Shown in pieces: positions 1-13,200 of a DNA stretch of 64,000 bases. Position 1 is the stretch's first letter, and the number at the start of each line of letters is the position of its first letter. Source of the stretch: Lophius americanus (Eukaryota > Chordata > Actinopteri > Lophiiformes > Lophiidae); assembly GCA_037951165.1 (NCBI GenBank), contig JBBDHG010000051.1, forward strand, positions 8,519,501-8,583,500, in the 5' to 3' direction. The translations under genes and the position numbers were made by a program. The notes beneath the pieces are model-generated. The model ran no database searches. It was not told the origin of the DNA and worked only from the letters and a program-made list of their open reading frames with translations.

Positions 1-1214
1 AGAATATAAGATTAAGTCATGTAATCACAATAAAAACATTAATAAACATTTAAGAGCAGTTTTAAAGTGTTCATGGTGTCAAAGGCCATATTTAAACATA
101 GTGGATGATATCTACATCAGCAGAGAGTTCTCTGTGTGTAGGTTCAGTGCGTCCAGGCTTTAGCCACATTAACCTGCAGCTGCACCCCCAAAACCCCAAT
201 CTATATCCTCAGAGGCCTCTTATTGGTCACTCCGGCAAAGCCCCGCAAAACAGAAGAGACCTGATGGAGGAATACAATCAATGATTATTATCCCAGATGA
301 TTCGAGAAGATCCCAGAAAAATCGAAAAGATTGACGAAGCTCTAAGAAAGTCAGAGGTGAACCAAGATGGACCTGAAGACATTATTTATGACTGACACTC
401 TGAGCTAAAAGGATTACAAATAATTTCTTAATTTATCATCCGACGGCTGATGTGCTAACGATAGTTGCAGATTTGGTCATGTTAGCTGAAGACGTGCTAA
501 CGTGAGCTGCATACATGCTAGAGTTAGGCGTAGATGTGCTAACGTTTGCCCAGGTGCGAGGGCCTGCTCAATGTGGCTTGCAGCGATATTTTTCACTACT
601 GCTTTTTTTTTCAAGTTATAGGTTTTTTTTCTGAAACTTATATATTTATAGCATTTTCTGATCAATATTTATTTATTTATTTCAAATGTATTTATAAATA
701 CATTTAAATAAACATTTAAATAAATATTTTGACAAAGTTATTATGCTGAATAAACATATAACCATAGTGGTGGGGGGGGGGGAACTATAACATATTCAGA
801 TTAGAACACCAATTTTGTTAAGGGCAGACCGGTGAAAGTGTGGAATAATCCGAAGTTTTCAGGACATGAAGGTCCCCTCAGTATCTGCTAGAGATGGTAT
901 AATCCCTCTTTCTGAAGTTTTGTTTATATCCTCTGAATGCTTCTCCTCAATCTCTCTCTTCCTTGTTCTCTTCTCCGATCCAGTTCTTAGATTGCAAATC
1001 TTTACCTTGTAAAAACCTATCTTTTGATTTTGTCCTGCAAAACAATCAAACAATAATTCCGCATTCCTCCAGCCTGCTCTCTTCATGTCTGTTACACCTC
1101 CTTTTCATATGAGCACAACTATACGTTATTTTTATCTGAGTTAAACGATAAGATAACGCTCTGTGTTTTGGATTCCCAATCTATCTGGACACACTGAGGA
1201 TGTCGCTGATGATC
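1..1214. other. Region downstream of cfap61, no gene recognised
   Basis: This stretch lies 3' of the cfap61 stop codon and should hold its 3' UTR and the start of the next intergenic region. It is AT-rich, with a run of ATTT/AAAT repeats around 660-730 and a G homopolymer near 772-781. No open frame resembles a known protein, and I could not pick a confident poly(A) signal for the minus-strand gene. Confidence 0.5.
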
Positions 1215-4200
1215 TCACAGCTTTCCTGGCTTTGCAAACATGGGCAAAAGGTTCTGATTGAAGGTCAGGTATCTGACAGCTCGGTTCCTCAGAGCAGCTC
1301 GAGTCTCCTGAAGGAGGTTGGGTTTGTCGGCGTCTTTCTCCACCTGTGAGTGGAGAAGATCTAAAATAAGACCAGATAATAACGAGGAAAGATGAGAATT
1401 TATGCATGACGGGAAATGAAGGCACAAACTATGGTGGAGTGGATCTGCTGAAGCTCCTGCTCCAAGTCGGAGAACCTGTCGTGGTAAATGGCCATGAAGC
1501 TACTCTGCCTGAAGAACCTGCAGTAAAAAGTCAAAGGTCAATGTTAGAGTGTCAGGGTAATAGGTCAATAGTGGAGTGTCAGGATGAAAGGTTAACATTG
1601 GAGTCTCAGCGTCACAATTAATACTGGTTTGTCAGGGTCATAGGTTAACATTAGAGTTTAGGGGTCACAGGTTAACTATGGAGCGTCCCGGTCCAAGGTC
1701 GATGTTGAAGTTTCCGGTCAAAGGTTAATGCCGTAGTATCAGAAATACAATTGTAATGCAATAGTCAGGGGTCATAGATTAATACTGGAGGGTTTGGGTC
1801 ATAAATGATCAAAGGGGTGTCCGGGTCAAATGTTGACATTGAAGTTTCAGGGTCAAAGGTTAATTCTGTATTATGAGGATCAACATCAACGCTGGAGTGT
1901 CAGGAACAAAATTTTAACGCTACAGTCAGGGGTTGGAGGTTAATCCTTGAGCGTCGGGGTCATAACTTAACACTGGGGTGTCCGGGTCTAATGTCAACTT
2001 TGGGGTGTCAGGGTCACAGATTAATGCTGGAATGTCAGGATAGAAGGTTTACACTGGAGTGTCAGGATCACCGCTGGAGTGTCAGCAGCACAGGGTAACA
2101 CTGAAGTTTCAGGGTTCGAGGTTAATGTTGAATGTCAGGGTCAAAGGTTAACGCTGGAGTGCAAGTTTCAAAGGTTAACGCTGGAGTGCCACGGTCAAAG
2201 GTTAACGCTGGAGTGCCAAGGTCAAAGGTTAACGCTGGAGTGCCAAGGTCAAAGGTTAACGCTGGAGTGCCAAGGTCAAAGGTTAATGTTGGAGTGCCAG
2301 GGTCAAAAGTACGCTGGAGTTTGACCGTTCAATCTGGTGAATAAGGGTCAGAGGTACCTGTACAGGTCGTGGATCAGGCCCTGGCGGTGGCGGGTCAGCA
2401 GCTGGCCCAGCAGCTGCTGGTGTTTCCCATACAGACTCAGGTAGTTGGAGAAGGGGATGGGTTCCAGGGACAGACAGGTAATCGTCTCCACCCGCTCATA
2501 GCGGTCCAGGTTTAAACAGAAGTAGTTCCCCATTTCCACCTGTCCAGTCACAATCCTGACACCCTGGAACACGGAGGAACACTGAGTTCTGTGACCTGTG
2601 TCCAAGTGTGAACCTAGACTACTTCACAGCTAATGCTCACCTGTGGTACACGAGGACCCGACAGTTGTGTTTCAGATGGTTTGGTAACATTCAGGTAGTT
2701 CAGTCCTCCGGGAAGCCGCCCACCTGATGAATCAAAAAGACAGCAATGGTTGAAATCCAACGTTAGCTGCTTAGCTACCTGAGACAAGCGCACCAGACAC
2801 ACACCCGCATGACACACAGGTACTAGAGACACACCTGCCTGAGAAACAACAACCAGGAAGGACCTAGCCGAACCGCAAGAGTCCAAAGACATGTGAGATT
2901 AACATGGACCCTAACTTTCCAGAGTCAGAACCTGAACCAGAACCTGAGCCAGTACTTTCTAAACCAGAGCCTGAGGATGAAGACCTTGCGGATGAAATAT
3001 ATTTGACTTGTAATGTTGAATATGTTTACTCATATTGTAAACATATTTGACTCTTTGAACTCCTTAGATCTGGTTTCCTGACCTTGAACTTTGGCCTGTT
3101 TGTAGAACGGAACCAAAAGATCCACTCCAGGAGAAACCTCATCCGCAGGCTCCTGCGTCGGGTCGAATAGCGTAAGCAACATGGCCGCAAGTGCCTGGCC
3201 CACCTCCTTGGAGTTAAAGTTGGCATGGGACCACTCGTCTGTGTGGTAAAAGCCGGAGAACCCGGTGAGCGGTCCGGCGCCATAGATGGAGTCATCGCTG
3301 GTCTGGAAGGTGGTGTTTATGATGAGCCTGCTGTTGAACACCAGGAAGGAGTCGATGATGCTCTTGAAGGCGTCGCAGTCCACGCCTTTGTTGGACAGGT
3401 TGATGAACACCTGTGGTAGAAAGAAGAACCATCAGGAACCAATAAGAACCTTTTACCGGGACCAAAACTAATAACCTGTTGAACGTCAGCTCAGGATTGG
3501 GCTAAGTAAAACCAGAAAAAACTACCCCCGCCTCACTGACCCCTGGGAAGTCATTCAAAGACTCACCCCATAGTCCAGCTGCAGCAGATTTGTACCAATG
3601 GTGAATGACGCCGTTTTGAGGGAAGCAGAACTTTCGAATCCATGATTCAACTGATCCAGCAGGCAGTTATAATGCACCTGAACCTCGGCCTTCCCCAGGG
3701 CCATCACCACAGCCTTCTGAATGACAGGGTCACTGAAGGAGGAGACCACGGGATCAGAACTGTTGAAGACAAGGTGGATACGAGGTCCGCGGACGCCGAG
3801 TCTGATCAGCGTTTCCACGATGATGAACACGTCGATGCTGTTTCCGTAGACTATAGCGTTCTCTGAAGAGGAAGGAGAGGGTCAGAGGCTGAACATCATG
3901 GTTCAACCGGAGGAACCATTGAAGGTTCTCACTGAGACGGACAAATATTCTCCACCCCCTACACCAAAGATATAACTGTTTTACACAGGAAGTGATGATG
4001 GAGATGATTGACAGGCTGGCCAGCTCTCATGCAGCGTGTGTTCTCTTACCCTCTAGATCCACAAAATTCTCCTTCAGCCAGTGTCGGGCCATCCTGCAGT
4101 CGTGGAGGTCATTGAGGGTGAGGAAGTTTGGTGGGACTGGCGAGGTATGTCTGTGGTAAGCCTCCAGCTGGTTTGGGCTGACCATATGGTTTGGAACCTG

Positions 4201-7200
4201 CAAGGTCACATATTTATCCAACAGGACACATTGTGTTCAAATAAATAACGAGCAGTCAAGCAACATGCAGGGTACAATAGGGCTACCAAAAGGGTCAGTG
4301 TTAGGATCCTGACTGTTCCATGTATTACACATCAATCCGGTGTATTACAATTTTTTTCATTGTTCACATTCCACGTAGTACCGAACAGTATGAGGGATTT
4401 TATTATACATGTATGTTTTTTTGTTTTTTTAACCTCTGCCAGGGGAGGAGGTTAGGTTTTAGCTATTGTATTTTTGTCTGTCTGTCTGTTAGCAAGACTA
4501 TGGACATGCTACTGAACAGATTGGCATGAAACTTTATCCAGAGGTAGGTTTTAGCATATCCTACAGATAATTACATTTTAGTGACCTAACGTGTTTCAGA
4601 GCATTTAAGATAAAAAAAATAAGAAAATAATAAGCAATTTGAAGTATTGATTTCACAATGTGGTGAGGCACTCTCATGAAACGGTGTCCATTATTGATAC
4701 CTTTGTTCCTTTGATTACTTTGATGATCCTTTAGAGGTGGAACTTGGGGCTCAGTGGGCCGAACAGAGAAGCTGAAGTGGAAGGTGCCAGAGACAACCTG
4801 CTACAGAGTATTTGAGAGATACCCAGAGAGTTTGCTAGAGTTTTCGGTAGGTTTAGAGGCCGGCAATTAGTCACACATTAATGGATAAATCAGCTTGAGT
4901 TTTCCCTAAACCCTGGGTACTGTTGTGCCCGGTTCCTTTGATGATTTATAATGGATAGGAACGGGAAATGGCACCAAACATCCTAATGTCTGTTTAAGAT
5001 AATGCTCTGCTCAAAGTCTAGGAGTGTGGAGCAGAGAATTAAAAAAAAAATGCTGACCACATGAAGAGAATGAGAGAGGAAAAAACAGAGTAGGTGCAGA
5101 GGTAGGTTTGGACCCTTGGCTGAGGTCTGTGCTCTCTAAGTACTTACTTTATATATTCAAAAGTAAATTACTAGATGCAAAGAAATTAAGCCTCAGGCGA
5201 ACTCTGGCACAACGAATCTTTTATGTTTCCTGGGCGCTGTGGATAGCTGCCCACTGCTCCTCAGAGAGGATTTAAATGCATGTGAGAACCAACTTTCCTA
5301 TGTTGTATGATTGTATGTAAGAAATAAAAAAAAGGCTTCTCATTATTATTATTATTGTCCATAACCAACAAATAAAAAATAAAAACATGATCACAACCCT
5401 ATGGCGCTACTCAGTAATTTAGTAATCTCCCCTTACTAAAAAAAAGTTTATTCTACTTAACGATTCTACTTAAGTTCACTTATCTGGTTCTGTGTTTTGG
5501 TCCAGATCCTTGTCTGTTCCTGAAGCTCTCATGGTCTCACCTGGTACTGCAGACCCATGCAGAGTATCAGGTGATCGTAGGCCACCTTCACCCCACTAGA
5601 CACCAGGACGTATTTGGACTTCCTGTTTATTCCCACCATCTTCCCCGTCACAACGGTAACGCAGGAGCGCAGAGGGACCTGGGCCAGGTGTCTGCTGGTG
5701 TAGGCGTGACTACAAGAAGAACAAAGGAGACAGGAACTACACAGACCGAGCTAAACCATTGAACGTGGTAAATATTATACATTTTAAACATTAATAATTA
5801 TATTAGTATGCTAACATGCCAAATATTAGAGCTAAGACACAGTTCTCTATTTTTCTTTCTTACCTTGTGGACAGGAAGCCGATGTCATCATGGTCGCCTA
5901 TGCCTTGAAGGCCGTGTGTTGAGATGAGGGTCAGGTTGTTGAACTTCAGGTGAGGACTGAGAAGAAACAAACAAAAGTTCAGATGCAGGCCTGAGCTGTC
6001 ATCCTCCCTGATGAAAATTATATTTTCATCATATAATCAAAATTTTAATTGAGACTACATGTATTTTAAATAGTTTGTTCCCATCGTCATTTCCTTGCTT
6101 CTCTCCTTGTTGCTTCCAGTACGCTCATAGAAATTAAGCTTTGTTTTGTCCAATCAGATTGCGCCACTGCTGTCTCCTGCTGAAAAATCTACTTTGAGGC
6201 CATCACATTTTCCACTCAATCCCCATTATGTTGAAACAAACGGACAGATTTTCTTTCATTGCCATCTTCTTTAACCAATCATGTTTTGATTGATTTATCA
6301 GGTTGGTTTCTTTTAGACACCTGGTCATTCTATCTCACCTCGTCCCTGTGTCAGTATTACGTATGAGGAAGATCTCTGCTGCCTAAAGTTAAGCAGGTGT
6401 AAGCTTTGGTGAGTCTATTGGGTTTTGATTAATCTGAAACAGCTGTTAATTATTGCTGGCTTTAGATAGTTGCTGCTGTTGGGTGTATATGAATGAGGTC
6501 TAGATTCAATGGTCTGGTGGTTCTAGTGTGCCTATGGCCACATATGTTTATACCCAGCAGCTTAGCTGGAATCCGGAAGGCAACCCTCTTGAATCCTGAT
6601 TCCCGATTGCTGCTTACGTGGCATACATGGCATTTTTGCTTTTTTGTTGGTATTCTGAATAAATGTGAAAAAATGTTATTAAGAGTTTGTTTTTTGTTAT
6701 TTGTTGCAGCATAATGTCATTCTGTGTAATAGTGCTACATTTCTTGATGGTTTCAGTGCGTCTCTCTGCAGTTAACGTTATCTCTCATAGGTGTTGAATT
6801 TGGTTTGAGCAACTTTATTCCACTTGAAAATTGTGACCTCTTTAAAAATGGGCTGGTTATGTAGTCTGACAGAAGCTAATAGCCATAGCCTCACGCTCAA
6901 GTTATTAACTGTGGGAGTAGAGACCTAAAGGCCCAGGTGTAAAATCCATGGACCACCACTGCTCAGGATGCAATGCCATGTAGCATGCCATCATGTTAGC
7001 TTCAAACGTACCATTAGCGGACCATCAGTCAGAGGTCGGAGGTCAGAGTATAAATCTGGAGGAAATGGAATTAATATTTACGGCCTGGTGTGAATCTAAC
7101 AGAACTTCTGTGGACAGCTCACGTCCTCCCAGTGTACCTTGCTCCTTCTTACCTTTACATCCAGCTAGATTAAAGGCCGTCATTCAGATCTAAAATGCCA

Positions 7201-10200
7201 CAGACGCTGGAGGTCTGACGGCAGGATGATAGTTATATCAATGACCTCCGAACAATGGGATACTGAAACAACAGAGGAACCCGATAACCATGTAAGCTTA
7301 GTGTGGGAGGATGAAATGCCGCCGTTCTGCTTAGTGCGGGTGTGACTGTCATCTTCGGCTCATTTGCTTATCACAACACGAGGCCATCCTATAAAGGCAG
7401 GTAGCTGCCCATGTTGATGCTCTCTTGCTCTTTGGCATGCAGGCCCACGCGCTTCCGGGACGCATCCATCCTCTCCAGTATCTTCATACTTGTGCAGGCT
7501 CTTGTCTGGTGGTCCCTTGTGGTCAGAAAGGAAACTCCCATAGACTACTGCTGATGCACTTCGATACTGTCTGATTGAAGCTGTGGTCCAGCTCCGTGAC
7601 TGTTGCACTGGGGAGCTGTGGCGGCGCTGACTAATACAGGGAAAACTGCTACTTGCCTCTGCTAAGTCTGCTTCTATCAGTGTTGTAGTTACTGCTTTTG
7701 CTTTAGCTTAGCTTCTGATTCACTCCAACTGACCCTACTCTGCCTGATTCTATTTGTGGACAGTGTGAATTATGGGGTACATTCCCAGCACAGTTTTCCC
7801 TTTCTGTTGACACCGTATAAGTACAATTTTTTGGCTTAATTATGATGATTTTGACCAATTTCTTTTACCTCTCTAAAAGCGGTTGTGGTGTGGGAGGGGG
7901 ATGTTGCTCCTGAAAGTCAGTGGATTGGTTCCAACATGACCGACTGAGCCAAACTCACCAGAAGCAGAGCTCTTCCAGGAATGACAGACCCGTATCCGAC
8001 GCCCCCACCACCACCAGCCTGGCGCTGATGGTGACCTTTGGCTCCAGGGTCAACTTCCTGCTGATGAGGCTGAGAGCAAATGGCACCTGAGACAGAGGAA
8101 GAAGAAAAAGAATAAGAAGACTGGGTGGCTAGTTACACACAAGAGACACATATGCTGGCCCCAACTCCACACCCTCCTCCCTCTGGCTGTGCTCACTTGC
8201 TCATTGTTGATTTGCGTGGAGGGGGCGTTGCCTCCAAGCTCCTCCAGTGGGTAGATGATCTGGTGGCGTGGGCGGATGGGGACAGCGCAGCCAAGGACAA
8301 AGTCGAGATGGTAGATGCAGGAATTCTGGGAGCAGAAGATATGTGAGTGAGGTCACATGACGAAGGTTTCCATTGGAGGACGCCATTCTTTATCCTTGGA
8401 TCCTCCTGCTCATATCACCCAACCTGCAGCCTGTGTGAGGAGGAGGAGCCACCTACTGCTCTGCCTTTGGCGACAGTAGCCTGCTATGGACCACGCTGTA
8501 AAAGTGACGGAAAATAAACTACCTAGTTTTTACTTGGTGTTGATGAGTTGGTGCTTCTACCTCCTGATGGGGGGTGTAGAGTCGGTGGTACAGACAGGAC
8601 TTGTGGGCCAGTCTGAGGACCTCCTTGAAGACGTGTCTGCTGAAGTGCTGGAAGGAAGTTTGGAGGAAAAAGTGTCGGAGTACGGCGTGCCCCTCATGGC
8701 TGTGATAGCTAAAGTAGATGAAATTCTCAATGTTGTAGTGGGCGCGGAGAAACTCCAAGTCCTAAAAGAGAGACAGGCCAATAAGACCGAGTGATGGACA
8801 GAGATGAAAAAGTCAGAGCTGTGAGACAAGGGTCAACCAATCAGAGACTCGATACAGGGTTGAATCATTAGAGCGGTGAGACACAGGTAAACTACTCAAA
8901 GTAATGACATACAGATGAACCAATCGGAGTGGCGAAACATAGGTGAAACAATTAGAGGGGTGACACTCAGATAAATTAATTTGAGTGAAGAGACATAGGC
9001 GAGTCAGTCAGAGTAACGAGACACAGGTGAAACAGGTAGACATTTGTGTGGCACAGAGAATGACAGAGAAAGACCACAACATTATAGATGGGAAGAAGGC
9101 CTGAAGAAAGAAAGATAAAGTAAAACTGTGAAGCGACACAAGACAGTGAAGAACCAGAAACAACCATAAGCTCCACCCACCCGCTCTGCTCTCAGGATCA
9201 CCACACCCACAGTCTGAGTCTCCTCCTGTACCTGGACCTGGACAACGAAAGCCTGCAGTGGCACACCGCTCTGAAACACACAACAAACCTCCATCACCTC
9301 ATCTACTGAAGATGAGTGTGTGTGAGTGTGTGTTTGTATTTGTATTTGCGCGTCTGTGTTTGTGTGTGCCTTTGGACTGACCGGGTTGCTGCGGGACTCC
9401 AAGAAGTGTTCCAGGTCCTGCAGCAGGAACTGGTTCATCTTCAGACCCCCTACCAGAACAGAGATAGCTGGCTGGTCTGCAGGCACAGCTGGTCTCACCT
9501 TCACCGTCTTGCTGAGAGAGACCAGAACCAAAACCAGAACCTGAGGGGCCGCCCAGACCAGCAGAGGTTGTCCAGACAGGGTCACATGACCCGACAATGA
9601 GATGTCATCCAGTCAGGGGTCAGATGACCCTCTTTAGTGTGATCACTAATCAAGATTGTTAATGCAGAAAAGTGAGACCGGCCATGTGATCAGGACCCAC
9701 CTGAGCGAAGTGCGGCGGCAGACGTAGAGGTCACATGGCTGTGGTGGTGAGGTGGTGATATGGGGCGGGACCCTGTAGAAGGTCTGCAGTAGAGGGAGCT
9801 CAGGGGACACAGTGGGAACAGCAATGATGCAAAAGTTCTGGTCCTGGATAACAGATAGGAGAAGTAAGGAAGGAAGATGTTTATTGTGGATCTACTGAAG
9901 GTGAAGATGGCGTTCTGGTGGTTCTACTGAAGGTGAAGATGGCGTTCTGGTGGTTCTACTGAAGGTGAAGATGGCGTTCTGGTGGTTCTACTGAAGGTGA
10001 AGATGTTTCTAGTGATACAGCTGAAGATCTTTTTGGTGTATCCACTAAAGGTTTTTCTGGTGGATCTCCTGAATGTGTTTCCAGTGAATCCACTGAAGGT
10101 GTTTTTGTGGCTCTACTGAGGGTGTGAAGGTGATCCTTACTGGGAAGAGTCTGAATACATGAGGGATGAAGTCCACTGATCTGGAGGAGAAGAAAAGAAG

Positions 10201-13200
10201 ATGACGTCACAAGTGGATTGCTGTGACGGAACATTTGCTCCCATCGGCCCAGCCTCCCGAGGAGATGGATGTCCACCAGACAAAGGATGAAACTATTTGT
10301 CTCATCCTTTGATTTATGTTGTTTACATGTTCATTCTATTACTTTATTGTTGAAATGCTTTTGTTGCCATAGAAATAGAAAATGAAGTTAAACGTTTATT
10401 TAATTATTATACAAATGAAGGAAGTCGCTTCACATGTGGCGCACTTTGTTGGATCCTTCAGGAACTGCCTCTCGGATCCTTTATTTTATAAAGTTTTGAC
10501 AAAATATTCTTTAAAAAATTCTTATTTAAATATAAACCCTGAAAAGAAACCTGTAATTAAACATTGGTTTCTAGGATTATGACGCACTGATGATCCATTA
10601 ATGATAACGGCGTCCATCGCTTTCCTCACCTCGTCTCATGTTCCCTGTCAATTACAAAGAGCTGGATGCAGAAAGCATTTGAGGGACACTCCCCTGCTGT
10701 TGACTCCATCCCTTCCTGTGAGGTCAAAACAGTAAAATAAGGACTCTTATTCACGCTCACGTTTATGTTCCGCCGTTTTTATCACGAGTAACAGAAGAAA
10801 CAAGATGTCAGCTCATGGTACCCGCTCTGGATGTTCTCCTCGTGCCGCTCGTTCTTCTGTAGGCTCATCTCCTGCAGCTTGTTCTCCTTGTGCAACTTGT
10901 TCTCCCGTAGGTTCTTTTTGTTCTTCATTCTCTGGTGTGCACAAACCAGGAAACTCTCTCAGATTGTAGTTTCTTAGCTGCCTGAAGTGGGCGTCGGTCG
11001 TGATGCTGATGAAGCCGGCAGTGACCCCATTGACCTGCGGACAGTGAGAGCAGAAGAAGATGGGGTCAGACTGATGATGGAGATGAAGAAACACATCCTT
11101 CTCTGAGCAGAGAAGGAGCTAAGTTCAGACCCTACAATTTTGTGCATGTAATGTCGAAAAATAAATATTGCACTATAAAGTAATATGTATCACAGTTCGT
11201 AAAAAAAACCCTCAAGATGTATTCTTTTATAATTATATAGAAGGTACCAGGTTCAAATCCACATCTGCCAGCCTTTCTGTGTGGAGTTTGCATGTTCTCC
11301 CTGTGTCTGCATGGGTTCTCTCCAGGAGCTCCAGCTTCCTCCCACAGTCCAAAAACATGCGATATGGGTGACACAAACAAATTGCCCGTGGTTGTGTCTC
11401 TATGTGTGTATGCCCTGCGATGAACTGGCGACCTGTCCAGTGTGTACCCTGCCTCTTGCCCGATGTTAGCTGGGATAGGCTCCAGCCCACCTGTGACCCT
11501 GAACTGGATAAGCGGTAGATAATGAATGAATGAATTACTTGCACATCCTAAACTGCGTTCTACTACATCTACTCCTCCGTCCAATATATTTTTATTATTT
11601 ATGTTTAGATATATGTTGATTTGTAAAAGGATGCACCAGATCAAGTTCTTATTTCTTTAAATGTAATTAATTTATTCCTTGCCATCAATGCAAGACATGA
11701 CAAGGAAATGTAATGGAATAATAGTATGTGTGAGGGTGTGATTGAAAACTCTATAGGCTAATATAAAAAACAACTAGGTGAGAGAATGGAGCAGATGGCA
11801 AGGAGTTCTTTGCTGGTCACCACAGTGGCTCCTGGGACAGGAGTGGCGGCTTTGATTGAGCGCCTTTCCTCTGAGAACTTCAGACAGGAAGACCAGAACA
11901 TCTCACTCGTCTGAGCGCCATCTGCTCAAGAGGCTCGGCCCATCCTTATCTCCTGGCGAGGAGGGAAAATCTGTCGTCTCCAGGTCCAGAGGGAACAAGG
12001 AAGCTCTCAGACAGAAGGAAGGTGGTTCTCAGGAGGTTCAGGCTTGGACATAGACGTTGATGTCATCAAACTAAAACCCGCCATCAGGCTCAGAGGGGAA
12101 CAACACGATGACTGATCAACCAACCTGGAGCACTGCAGCCTGATGCTCCTGGTTCTGGGCTTCGATCACTTCTGACAGGAGGCTCGGCTGATCCAGCAGG
12201 TCTGTAGATTCCAGAAGTTTGGTCTGCTCTTCAAATAACTGCATGATGTCATCGTGGTCCTCAACCCTGATAATGAGCAAAACAAAAATTACTTATGTTG
12301 CACACAACAAGCGTCAGGAGGTGTCCTGATCCTGCTCAACTGGTCCAACTGGACAAGATGGAGATCCACTGGATCCAATCCCTCATGTTGTATAAGATCT
12401 AGATCCTGATATGTCAATCAGAGTAATGGCCCTGCCTCTGTCTGTACGTCAATCTGTGGAAGGCCCGGCCTCGTAGGAAGTTTTAATGTCCCGCCCACAT
12501 ACATGAAATAGTGGGATGGCCCTCATTCATACATAAAACTGTGGAATGGTCCCATCCTTGTACTTCAAATTGTGTAATGCCCCACACTCCAAAATCAATC
12601 AGTGGAATTGCTGGGCCCTGCATGTCAAACTGGGAATAGGTCCCGTCCTCATACGTCAAATTGTGGAAAACTCCGCCCTCGTACAATAATTGGTAGAATG
12701 ACTTTCCCTCATACGTCAATCACTGTAATTTCCTGTCGTCGAAAAACTGGTGGAAGGCCACACCCTTGAACCATCAACACGTCCGCCACGGATCCTTCGT
12801 GTTATAGCGATAATTCAAAAAGTACGTCATGGATCATTTTCAAATTTTATAACTCCATAGACCTTAGTGTGAGGAAGAACTGGATTGATATTGAGAAAGT
12901 TCGGTTTTATATTTTCGACACAAGGGGGTGCTTTATCTCCAATGGAAATCGGCCATAATTCCTCAACCGTCTGTTCTAAATCTTTGGCACAATGTCATAT
13001 TTTACTCACTTGGGTCAGCTTTTCAACTACTTTGCTTTTTTTCTGACAAATCTTCAAATTTTATTTGAGAAGCTCAATCAGCGGGAGTGTTTGTACAACG
13101 CAAGGGATTAGGGGCTTTTTGGAGATATACCCTTGCTATTGGGGAACAGCGTAGAGATAGTTTTATTATCATTATTTATTATTGTTATGGGGGATTTTGG

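Noticed and set aside
2079..2344. Open frames with QRLTLECQG and SKVNAGVPR repeats
   Set aside because: They are by-products of the 27-bp minisatellite, whose length is divisible by three, inside a cfap61 intron; no splice or start context.
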